Below, in pieces: positions 1 through 7,565 of a stretch of DNA of 50,713 nucleotides. Origin of the DNA: Leyella stercorea. GTDB taxonomy: Bacteria; Bacteroidota; Bacteroidia; Bacteroidales; Bacteroidaceae. Position 1 is the first letter of the stretch; the number at the start of each line of letters is the position of its first letter. The translations under genes and the position numbers were made by a program. Below the pieces are notes generated by a model. It was not told where the DNA came from, made no database searches, and saw nothing but the letters and a program-made list of their open reading frames with translations. The stretch lies in the NCBI RefSeq assembly GCF_021531655.1, contig NZ_JADYUF010000026.1:1-50713 (forward strand), given 5' to 3'.

Positions 1-73
1 CTATAAAGATACAAAATATTTGTGAGACTACCAACTTTTTTATGAACTATTTCTTATCCCGAACTGGGGTATA
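1..73. repeat. Left terminal inverted repeat, probable insertion-sequence end
   Basis: Bases 1-73 are the exact reverse complement of bases 50641-50713, and identity stops at once beyond base 73. The outer part reads inward as TATACCCCAGTTCGGGATAAG on the minus strand. It cuts the susC gene, whose last eight codons and stop lie inside the repeat. The simplest reading is that each window edge is the end of the same insertion sequence in opposite orientations. The ACCC near the tip would fit the IS982 family, but no transposase is visible, so the family is a guess. Confidence 0.75.
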
Positions 74-1612
74 GTAGTATCCGTAGGTAGATTGCGGGTT
101 CTTGTGGTCGTACTCGCCACCATCAGTGTATTCACCGGCTAAGTTGGCATGCAGATGAAGGTCTTCAAAACCATGAATCTTATAGTCAGCCTCTACGTTG
201 CCAAGGAAAATGTTGGCACTCTTGTAGAAATTGTAGTGGTCAACCAACTCAACTGGGTTAGAAGGAGATTGATCTGACATACGGTCATATAGGTATGTTG
301 GATCATATGATGTAGTAGCCTTTGTCCACTGCCAATAGCCGCCCCAGTTCTTGAACTGCTCGTCACTGCTCTTCACTGGGCGAGTAGGATCCATAGTGAT
401 AGCTGCCCCAACAGCGCCTTGTCCACCAGGATTTGTCTTTGAGTAAGAGTACTTACCGTTGATATTCAGGTTGAGATGCTTGTTGAGCAATGAAGGATTG
501 AGGTTGAAGCCTGCTGTAATTCGCTCGTATTCTGAACCCTTCAAGATACCGTCCTGGCTTGTGTAGCCTACGCTTATGCGATAAGGCATTGACCAAGACT
601 GTTTGCTAATGCCGCCTGAGAGGCTTACATTATGCTCATGGCTGACACCTGCACGATATATTTCGTCCTGCCAGTCGGTGTCGTATGTGCCTGCAGCATA
701 GTTAGGTGTGCCGTCTGCGTTGTATTCCTTCCAGCCCAATCCTTTGTAAGCAGCAGAATCTTCGCCGTAATAGCTCTTGATGAAGTCAACATATTCTTTT
801 GCGTTCATCACATCCAGCTTCTTGGCGATGGTGCTTACTGAAAGTGTACCATTGTAAGAAATCTGTGGCTTCTGACCGCTGCGACCCTTCTTTGTTGTAA
901 TGATGATAACACCATTCGAACCACGCGAACCGTAAATAGCGGTTGCCGAAGCGTCCTTCAATACGGTGAAGCTCTCGATATCATTAGGATTAACGAGCGA
1001 GAGAGGGTTGTTTACACCCTTAGTGTCATTGTTATCCATTGGCATACCATCGATAACAATCAACGGGTTGTTGCTTGCGGTAAGAGAAGCACCACCACGA
1101 ATACGAATCTGAGCACCTTCGCCAGGAGCGCCAGTTGCTGTGTTTACATTTACACCGGCAATCTTGCCCTGGATCATGTCCTGTGCAGAAGTGATGATAC
1201 CATGGTTCTTTTCATCTGGCTTGAGGGCAGTAACCGAACCTGTAAGGTCGTTCTTCTTTGCCACACCATAACCGATTACGACAACCTCATTAAGTTGTTT
1301 GTCATCGTTAGACATTGTTACAGTCATGTTGCCCGATGCCTTAACGGTCTGCGGCGACATACCAAGGAAGGTGAATGTAAGTTCAGTACCGGGAGCAGCA
1401 TCGATAGAGAAGTTACCATCAATGTCGGTAATTCCAACTGCTTTACCCTTAACGGTGATGGTAGCGCCCATGACCGGTTCGCCCGAAGCGTCTTTAACAT
1501 GTCCCTTGATGGCGTTGCTTTGCGCGAAGGAACTTGTTGCAAGGAGAAGACCACCAGCCAATGCCAGCGTCCTCAGAGGCAATTTGATTTTCAACTGCTT
1601 CATTGTTTGCAT
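47..1612 (-). pseudogene. SusC/RagA-type TonB-dependent receptor, 3' end removed by insertion
   Basis: Outer-membrane TonB-dependent transporter that would import maltodextrins with a SusD partner. The 521 residues hold a signal peptide (about 1-30, ending SSFAQS), a CarboxypepD_reg-like domain (about 33-110, GHVKDASGEPVMGATITVKG), the plug domain (about 118-240, with IRIRGGASL and ATAIYGSRGSNGVI) and the first part of the beta barrel. Relatives run to about 1000 residues, so half of the barrel is missing. The final residues YTPVRDKK and the stop are encoded by the 73-bp edge repeat, so the break coincides with the mobile-element boundary. It is divergent from the LacI-type gene and next to maltodextrin enzymes, which suggests a starch substrate. 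No SusD partner is present here; it may lie beyond the left edge. A truncated barrel should not work. Confidence 0.9.
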
Positions 1613-1771
1613 GTTTTTAGTTATTACTATGTTGTTTTAATCAATTCGATCTCATCATAAACATTTTGCCTTAATAGTGAAGTGTAATTGAACTTTCGCT
1701 AAGGGTAGAATGATTTGTAATCGTATGAGGTTTAAGATGTATTTTTTTACATTTGTTTGTATTTCCGAGTG

Positions 1772-1779
1772 CAAATTTA
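1772..1779 (-). promoter_or_regulatory. Putative susC promoter -7 element
   Basis: TAAATTTG on the minus strand matches the Bacteroidota -7 consensus TAnnTTTG. It lies about 160 bp upstream of the truncated susC start, implying a long leader. No clear -33 TTTG is visible. Confidence 0.45.
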
Positions 1780-1833
1780 TTATCTTTACTTTTTTGTTGT
1801 ATCGTTTTGTACATAAAATGGAAGTATTTTTAG

Positions 1834-1847
1834 TGCAAACGTTTGCA
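1834..1847. promoter_or_regulatory. LacI-family (cre-like) operator in the susC-lacI intergenic region
   Basis: TGCAAACGTTTGCA is a perfect 14-bp palindrome with a central CG, the typical shape of LacI-family operators. It lies between the divergent susC and lacI-type genes, upstream of both putative promoters. A near-identical site is found before malQ at 4357. Confidence 0.75.
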
Positions 1848-1901
1848 TTTTCTTTTTACAATATTGTATACATATAGCTCTGTTCGTTCGGAAAATATAA
1901 T

Positions 1902-1909
1902 TACTTTTG
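1902..1909 (+). promoter_or_regulatory. Putative promoter of the LacI-type gene
   Basis: TACTTTTG fits TAnnTTTG and lies 17 bp before the first ATG, which implies a very short leader. The -33 region (TTCG near 1883-1888) is weak. Confidence 0.5.
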
Positions 1910-1926
1910 TGTCGTAAAATAAAATC

Positions 1927-2982
1927 ATGCCAGAGAATTTACCTATAACCATGCCAGAGAATTTACCTATAACAATGAAGGATATAGCCCGTGCTTTGGG
2001 CGTTTCCGTGGCTACAGTGAGCCGTGCACTCAATGACAGTCCGCGTATCAGTTCAGTGCAGCGCAAGCGCATTCAGGAATATGCCAAGGAGCATAACTTC
2101 TATCCAAACGTAATTGGTGAAGCACTGCGTCATAGTCGCAGCCAGTCTATGAAGGTGATAGGGGTCATCATTCCCGAGTTTGTGCATTACTATTTTGCTT
2201 CGGTGTTGTCTGGCATTGAGGAGGAGGCTCGTGCCCGTGGTTATCGTGTGATGGTGGCACAGAGCAATGAGCGATATGACAAGGAGGTCGCTATCTGCGA
2301 CGACTTCTATAAAAACAAGGTGTGTGGCATCATTGTGTCGCAAGCCAAGGATACCAAGCACTACGACCATTTCCAACGGCTTATGGACAGTGGTGTTCCA
2401 CTTGTGTTTTACGACCGTATATGTACGGGCGTGAATGGATCGCGTGTTGTGGTCGACGATTATAATGGGGCATACGCAGTCGTATCACATTTGATAGAAA
2501 CCGGGTGTAAGCGCATAGCCTTTTATGGCTCGCCCATGAATCTGGAGTTGTCGAAGAACCGATACAACGGCTATCATGACGCAATTGTGAAGCACGGGCT
2601 GAAGGTGGACGAGGCTCTTGTCAGATTATGTGATAACCGTGCACAAGCTGAAGCAATCACTCCTGAAATACTCTCGTTGCCAGCCGAAGAGCGTCCCGAT
2701 GCCTTCTTTGCCATCAACGACGATACTGCTATAGGCTTACTGTATACAGCCAAGCGCATGGGATTTCGTGTTCCATTGGATATCAGTGTTTGTGGATTTA
2801 CCAATGGTAATCGTGCAATAGCTTGCGATCCGATGCTCACCACGGTAGAACAGCGTGGTGTGACGGTAGGCGAGGAGGCAGCTGATATACTTATAGGCCA
2901 GGTTGAAGGCACGCTGCCGCGCAATGAGGTGGTGATGCGTGTGGTGCGCACACGTCTGGTGGTGAGAGGCACGACACGCTAA
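1927..2982 (+). CDS. LacI-family transcriptional regulator of the maltodextrin locus
   Basis: Cytoplasmic DNA-binding regulator. An N-terminal helix-turn-helix (KDIARALGVSVATVSRALND, residues 18-37) is followed by a sugar-binding Peripla_BP_3-like domain (about 75-345). The N terminus is odd: 24 bp encoding MPENLPIT are duplicated in tandem (1927-1950 and 1951-1974), giving in-frame ATGs at 1927, 1951 and 1975. LacI proteins usually start a few residues before KDIA, so any of the three could serve; 1927 gives 351 residues and 1975 gives 335. The MFS gene follows after 58 bp and is probably co-transcribed. The palindromes at 1834 and 4357 suggest it controls susC and malQ. The inducer is presumably a maltooligosaccharide (inference). 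Bacteroides sus loci use SusR instead. Confidence 0.9.
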   Translation: MPENLPITMPENLPITMKDIARALGVSVATVSRALNDSPRISSVQRKRIQEYAKEHNFYPNVIGEALRHSRSQSMKVIGVIIPEFVHYYFASVLSGIEEEARARGYRVMVAQSNERYDKEVAICDDFYKNKVCGIIVSQAKDTKHYDHFQRLMDSGVPLVFYDRICTGVNGSRVVVDDYNGAYAVVSHLIETGCKRIAFYGSPMNLELSKNRYNGYHDAIVKHGLKVDEALVRLCDNRAQAEAITPEILSLPAEERPDAFFAINDDTAIGLLYTAKRMGFRVPLDISVCGFTNGNRAIACDPMLTTVEQRGVTVGEEAADILIGQVEGTLPRNEVVMRVVRTRLVVRGTTR

Positions 2983-3040
2983 GTTCAGAAGTCGTCTTCT
3001 TTTGCTTTTGAAACTAAAATAAAAATTAAACCAAATAACA

Positions 3041-4351
3041 ATGATCCAAAAACCTAATCTTTCGTTCTGGAAACTCTGGAATTTGAGTTTCGGATTCTTT
3101 GGCGTGCAGATAGCTTACGCTCTGCAAAGCGCCAACATATCACGTATTTTTGCCACATTGGGAGCCGACCCTCACAATCTTAGCTATTTCTGGATATTGC
3201 CTCCTTTGATGGGAATATTGGTGCAACCTATAGTAGGTACGCTTAGTGACAGGACGTGGTGTCGTTTCGGCCGTCGCATTCCGTATTTTTTCGTTGGTGC
3301 AACAGTGGCTGTGCTTGTAATGTGTCTGTTGCCAAATGCAGGCTCGTTTGGTATGGCAGTGGGCACGGCTATGGTGTTCGGTCTTATCTCGCTGATGTTT
3401 CTCGACACAAGCATCAATATGGCAATGCAACCTTTCAAGATGCTTGTGGGCGATATGGTCAATGAGAAGCAGAAGTCGCTCGCTTATTCTATACAGTCTT
3501 TCCTATGTAATTCCGGTTCGCTTGTCGGATATATGTTCCCGTTCTTGTTCACAGCCCTTGGCATAGCCAACGAGGCTCCGAAAGGTGTTATCCCCGACTC
3601 GGTTATCTACTCGTTCTATGTAGGTGCAGCTATACTCATTCTTTGTGTCATCTACACTACATTGAAGGTGAAGGAATGGAATCCAGAAGAGTATGCTCAA
3701 TATAACGAGGCTGACCCTGAAGCCAAGGAGAAGAGTGCAGGCTGGATAACGTTGCTCAAGAATGCACCTTCAATGTTCTGGAAGGTAGGACTTGTGCAGT
3801 TCTTCTGTTGGGCAGCCTTTATGTATATGTGGACCTACACCAACGGTACTATTGCCGATACGGTATGGCATACCACTGATGTCGCCTCAAAGGGATATCA
3901 GGAGGCGGGCAACTGGGTTGGTGTGCTGTTCTTCTGGCAAGCCATCGGTTCGGTGCTTTGGGCTATGGCGCTGCCTAAGTTCAAGAACGAGAAGATGGCA
4001 TACGCCATAAGTCTTGTTATCGGTGGCATCGGTTTCGTTCTTGTGCCGTTCGTCGGCGATAAGAATCTGCTTGTGCTTCCCTTCCTGCTTATAGGTTGCG
4101 CTTGGGCTGCTATGCTTGCCATGCCGTTTGCTTTTGTCACCAATGCTCTTGAGGGTTACAGCCACAAGGGTGCATATCTCGGACTCTTCAACGGCACTAT
4201 ATGCGTACCGCAGATTGTAGCTGCTGTGTGTGGAGGTCACCTGCTGCATCTTGTAGGCTCGCATCAGAGCAATATGATGATAGTTGCAGGCGTATTGCTT
4301 GTTTGCGGCGCAATGGCTGTAGCGGCCATTAAAAGCCATAAACAGGTATAG
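3041..4351 (+). CDS. MFS sugar transporter, SLC45/maltose type
   Basis: Inner-membrane permease predicted to carry maltose or maltooligosaccharides into the cytoplasm, probably with protons. The 436 residues are strongly hydrophobic and consistent with about 12 membrane segments. The loop between segments 2 and 3 has the MFS motif-A-like SDRTWCRFGRRIPYF (residues 69-83). The start KPNLSFWKLWNLSFGFFG is typical of SLC45-like transporters of Bacteroidota. It lies between the LacI-type gene and malQ, so it would supply the cytoplasmic glucanotransferase. The long loop near residues 210-235 is probably the central cytoplasmic loop. Family is confident; the exact substrate rests on context. Confidence 0.88.
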   Translation: MIQKPNLSFWKLWNLSFGFFGVQIAYALQSANISRIFATLGADPHNLSYFWILPPLMGILVQPIVGTLSDRTWCRFGRRIPYFFVGATVAVLVMCLLPNAGSFGMAVGTAMVFGLISLMFLDTSINMAMQPFKMLVGDMVNEKQKSLAYSIQSFLCNSGSLVGYMFPFLFTALGIANEAPKGVIPDSVIYSFYVGAAILILCVIYTTLKVKEWNPEEYAQYNEADPEAKEKSAGWITLLKNAPSMFWKVGLVQFFCWAAFMYMWTYTNGTIADTVWHTTDVASKGYQEAGNWVGVLFFWQAIGSVLWAMALPKFKNEKMAYAISLVIGGIGFVLVPFVGDKNLLVLPFLLIGCAWAAMLAMPFAFVTNALEGYSHKGAYLGLFNGTICVPQIVAAVCGGHLLHLVGSHQSNMMIVAGVLLVCGAMAVAAIKSHKQV

Positions 4352-4356
4352 CAAAA

Positions 4357-4370
4357 TGCAATCGTTTGCA
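4357..4370. promoter_or_regulatory. LacI-family (cre-like) operator upstream of malQ
   Basis: TGCAATCGTTTGCA differs at one base from the perfect palindrome at 1834. It begins 5 bp after the MFS stop codon and about 120 bp before the malQ start, upstream of the probable malQ promoter. That position fits activation, or a roadblock, better than blocking RNA polymerase at the promoter. Confidence 0.65.
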
Positions 4371-4450
4371 TGTGTTTATGTGAAGAATGTCTGGTTTTTG
4401 AGTGAAAGTGTACCACATTTTTTAATAATTTCGCATTGTGAAAACCAATG

Positions 4451-4460
4451 ATATAATTTG
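4451..4460 (+). promoter_or_regulatory. Putative malQ promoter -7 region
   Basis: ATATAATTTG resembles the TAnnTTTG element with one extra base, about 30 bp before the malQ ATG. A TTG-containing stretch near 4433-4438 could be the -33 element. The fit is imperfect. Confidence 0.35.
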
Positions 4461-4489
4461 TACCAACAAACCAATAACCAAAATTCACA

Positions 4490-7162
4490 ATGACAATACA
4501 TTTTCATATAGAATACCGTACTGCATTCGGTGAGGAGTTGTCACTTAACATTATCGAGGATAATGAAGTGAAGACCTATCGCATGACCACCATTGACGGT
4601 GTGCAGTGGTGGTGCGATTTGAATTATAGTAAAGCAGACCGTGCACTTGAGTATTATTATAAGGTTCAAGTGGGCGGTTCTGTAGAGCGTAGCGAATGGC
4701 AGACGGTGAAGCATGTGCTCGACCTGACGTGCGATGCAGCTACCGACTACACCGTATACGACCGCTGGAATGCAATGCCCGATGACTCTTATCTCTACAG
4801 CAGTGCTTTCACCGACTGCATCAACCATCTTGAGCCGCAGACAATGCAGCCTACCGCATACGACCGTACACTTCGCCTTGTGGTGCGTGCACCGCAGTTG
4901 CGCGAGGGTCAGCGATTGGCTGTAGTAGGTGCTCAGAAGGCTTTGGGCGAGTGGAAATATGACAAAGCGCTGCCTATGACGCTGCACAACCATTGCGAAT
5001 GGGCGGTCGATATAGATGCCTCGTTATTGCATGATGATAGTATAGAGTTTAAGTTAGTTGTAGTGAATGGTTCGGGACTGGTGATGATGTGGGAGTGCGG
5101 AAACAACCGCACCATCACTCTGCCCCAATTCAAGAACGGTCAGACGGTGGTGTACAGTCTTGATCAGGCGTTCTTCGAGATGTGGAATCGAAGACTGGCT
5201 GGCACACTTGTGCCGGTGTTCTCACTCCGTAGCAAGACAAGTGCCGGTATAGGCGACTTTGGCGACTTGAGGATGATGATTGACCTTATGGCAAAGACCG
5301 GACAGCGTGTGCTGCAACTCCTGCCCATCAACGACACCACCATCACCCACACATGGACCGACTCTTATCCGTACAGCTGTATCAGTGTCTTCGCCATACA
5401 TCCGCAGTATGCCGACTTGCGTACGTTGCCGCAGCTGGATGACGAAGAAGTACGCACAGAGATGGAAGCAGAGCGTCAACGGCTAAACGCCCTGTCGCAG
5501 ATAGATTATGAAAAGGTAAACGCATTCAAATCAGAATATTTACAGAGGGTCTTTCTTCAAGAAGGTAAAAAGATTATGAAGAGCGCAGAATTTAAGGCGT
5601 TCTTCCAGGAAACACAGAATTGGCTCGTACCATACGCTCAGTATTCATCGCTGAGAGACAAGTATGGTACTGCCGATTTCACACAATGGCAAGACCATAA
5701 CACATGGAATGAGGACGACCGCGCTATGCTGTCTGATTCTCGCACAAAGGCATATCATGAGGTGGCTTTCTACTATTTCGTACAGTACATACTGTCGTCG
5801 CAGATGAAGGAGGCACACGAGTATGCCAAGCAGAAGGGTATAATTCTGAAGGGCGACATTCCTATTGGAGTGAACAGACACAGTTGCGACGTGTGGATGG
5901 AACCCAAATACTTCAACCTTAACGGACAGGCAGGAGCACCACCCGACGATTTCTCGGTTAATGGACAGAATTGGGGATTCCCCACATACAACTGGGACGA
6001 GATGCTGAAGGACGGCTGCCAGTGGTGGGTGCGTCGCTTCCAGAGCATGTCGCAATTCTTCGATGCCTATCGAATCGACCACGTACTCGGATTCTTCCGC
6101 ATCTGGGAGATACCTATCGACAGAGTTCACGGACTGACAGGACAGTTTGCTCCATCGCAGGCAATGAGTCGTGAGGAGATAATGCAGTATGGACTGAACT
6201 TCCAGGAGGAGCGATTCACCGAGCCGTTTATTACCGATTGGGTGCTCGACCGCGTGTTCCATGAGCGTGCCGATGAGGTGCGTTGCAACTATCTCGAACA
6301 TATCGACGACGAGCGCTACCGCATGAAGCCCGAGGTAAATACACAGCGCAAGATAGAGGCACGTTTTGCAGGTGTAACCCATCAGGAAGACCTCTGGCTG
6401 CGCGACGGACTCTATTCGCTTGTCAGCGACGTGCTCTTCGTGCGCGACCGTAACAATGCCGACATGTTCCATCCGCGCATTTCAGCCCAGCTCGACTTCA
6501 TTTACGAGTCGCTCTACGACAACGACAAGCAGGCTTTCAACCGCCTTTACAACGACTATTACTATCGTCGCAACAACCAGTTCTGGTATCGTGAGGCAAT
6601 GAAGAAGCTGCCCAAGCTGGTACAAGCCACCCGTATGCTTGTGTGTGCCGAGGACCTTGGCATGGTGCCCGATTGCGTGCCATGGGTGATGAACGAGCTG
6701 AAAATCCTTAGCCTTGAGTTGCAGAGTATGCCCAAGTCGACCACTACTCGTTTCGGACACCTCAGCCAGAACCCATATCGTTCGGTATGTACCATATCCA
6801 GCCACGACATGCCTACGCTGCGACAGTGGTGGGACGAGAACTACGAACGTACGCAAGACTATTACAACTCGATGCTTCATCGTCAGGGACCTGCCCCACA
6901 TCCGCTGCCAGGATGGCTTGCCAAGGACATCATTGCACGTCATCTCGACTCGCCGTCGATGCTCTGCGTATTGAGCGTTCAGGACTGGTTCGCAATGTAC
7001 GACCGTCTGCGTCTGCCCGATGCCGATGCCGAGCGCATCAACATACCTGCCAATCCAAAGCACTACTGGCGCTATCGCATGCACCTGAATATTGAGGATC
7101 TCATGGCAAACGGTGAGTTTATCAACGACATTAGCACGCTCATCGGTCAAGCTGGCAGATAA
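4490..7162 (+). CDS. malQ: 4-alpha-glucanotransferase (GH77) with two N-terminal CBM20-like domains, DPE2-like
   Basis: Cytoplasmic amylomaltase that moves glucosyl or maltodextrin units between alpha-1,4-glucans and releases glucose. At 890 residues it is far longer than E. coli MalQ (about 690). Two starch-binding CBM20-like domains (about 1-95 and 125-225) precede the GH77 barrel (from about 240), the layout of plant DPE2. Visible catalytic residues are the nucleophile D530 in YRIDH, the acid/base E721 in CAEDLG and D773 in SSHDMPT. There is no signal peptide. It follows the MFS gene after 138 bp with its own operator and promoter-like sequence. Its last codons (GQAGR, stop) belong to a 17-bp sequence repeated 22 bp downstream, where a GH97 remnant begins. 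Confidence 0.95.
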   Translation: MTIHFHIEYRTAFGEELSLNIIEDNEVKTYRMTTIDGVQWWCDLNYSKADRALEYYYKVQVGGSVERSEWQTVKHVLDLTCDAATDYTVYDRWNAMPDDSYLYSSAFTDCINHLEPQTMQPTAYDRTLRLVVRAPQLREGQRLAVVGAQKALGEWKYDKALPMTLHNHCEWAVDIDASLLHDDSIEFKLVVVNGSGLVMMWECGNNRTITLPQFKNGQTVVYSLDQAFFEMWNRRLAGTLVPVFSLRSKTSAGIGDFGDLRMMIDLMAKTGQRVLQLLPINDTTITHTWTDSYPYSCISVFAIHPQYADLRTLPQLDDEEVRTEMEAERQRLNALSQIDYEKVNAFKSEYLQRVFLQEGKKIMKSAEFKAFFQETQNWLVPYAQYSSLRDKYGTADFTQWQDHNTWNEDDRAMLSDSRTKAYHEVAFYYFVQYILSSQMKEAHEYAKQKGIILKGDIPIGVNRHSCDVWMEPKYFNLNGQAGAPPDDFSVNGQNWGFPTYNWDEMLKDGCQWWVRRFQSMSQFFDAYRIDHVLGFFRIWEIPIDRVHGLTGQFAPSQAMSREEIMQYGLNFQEERFTEPFITDWVLDRVFHERADEVRCNYLEHIDDERYRMKPEVNTQRKIEARFAGVTHQEDLWLRDGLYSLVSDVLFVRDRNNADMFHPRISAQLDFIYESLYDNDKQAFNRLYNDYYYRRNNQFWYREAMKKLPKLVQATRMLVCAEDLGMVPDCVPWVMNELKILSLELQSMPKSTTTRFGHLSQNPYRSVCTISSHDMPTLRQWWDENYERTQDYYNSMLHRQGPAPHPLPGWLAKDIIARHLDSPSMLCVLSVQDWFAMYDRLRLPDADAERINIPANPKHYWRYRMHLNIEDLMANGEFINDISTLIGQAGR

Positions 7163-7167
7163 CTTCA

Positions 7168-7542
7168 GTCAGGCTGGCAGATAAAAAAGATGTCTGTAGG
7201 CACAAATTCATACGCGACGTGGCTTACGATTGGGACGACTCGAAGTATCTGGAGGCAGAACCAGCCAAATACATCACCGTAGCACGCAAGGCAAAGGGAA
7301 CAGACAACTGGTTTGTAGGAGGCAAGACAGGCGAAGAGGCTCGCACCGCTGTGGTACGTCTCGACTTCCTCGATAAGGGCCGCAAGTATGACTGCGCCAT
7401 CTACCAGGATGCTAAGAACGCTGACTATGAGTACAATCCTAAGGCTTATCAGATTCTGCACAAGACCGTCAAGAAGGGCGATGTGCTGAAGATTAAGGAG
7501 GCACGCGGTGGCGGTTTCGCTGTTTCGCTTATTGCTAAATAA
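7168..7542 (+). pseudogene. C-terminal remnant of a GH97 (SusB-like) alpha-glucosidase
   Basis: The frame ending at 7542 reads KFIRDVAYDWDDSKYLEAEP, then ITVARKAK, WFVGG, RTAVVRLDFL, and a C terminus GGGFAVSLIAK. This is the C-terminal beta domain of GH97 enzymes such as SusB, which end with the same order of motifs. Homology can be followed upstream of the only available start (GTG at 7219) to about LADKKDV, so the N-terminal domain and catalytic barrel (some 500-600 residues) are gone. A 17-bp near repeat (7146-7162 and 7168-7184) marks the junction with malQ and suggests deletion through short homology. The pullulanase starts 23 bp downstream. I infer an ancestral malQ-GH97-pulA order. No activity is expected. 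Confidence 0.8.
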
Positions 7543-7565
7543 TAACAATACACTACGCTACTGAC

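Noticed and set aside
5645..6472. Long minus-strand frame (275 codons) inside malQ
   Set aside because: Antisense shadow of a clearly real GH77 gene; no recognisable domains.
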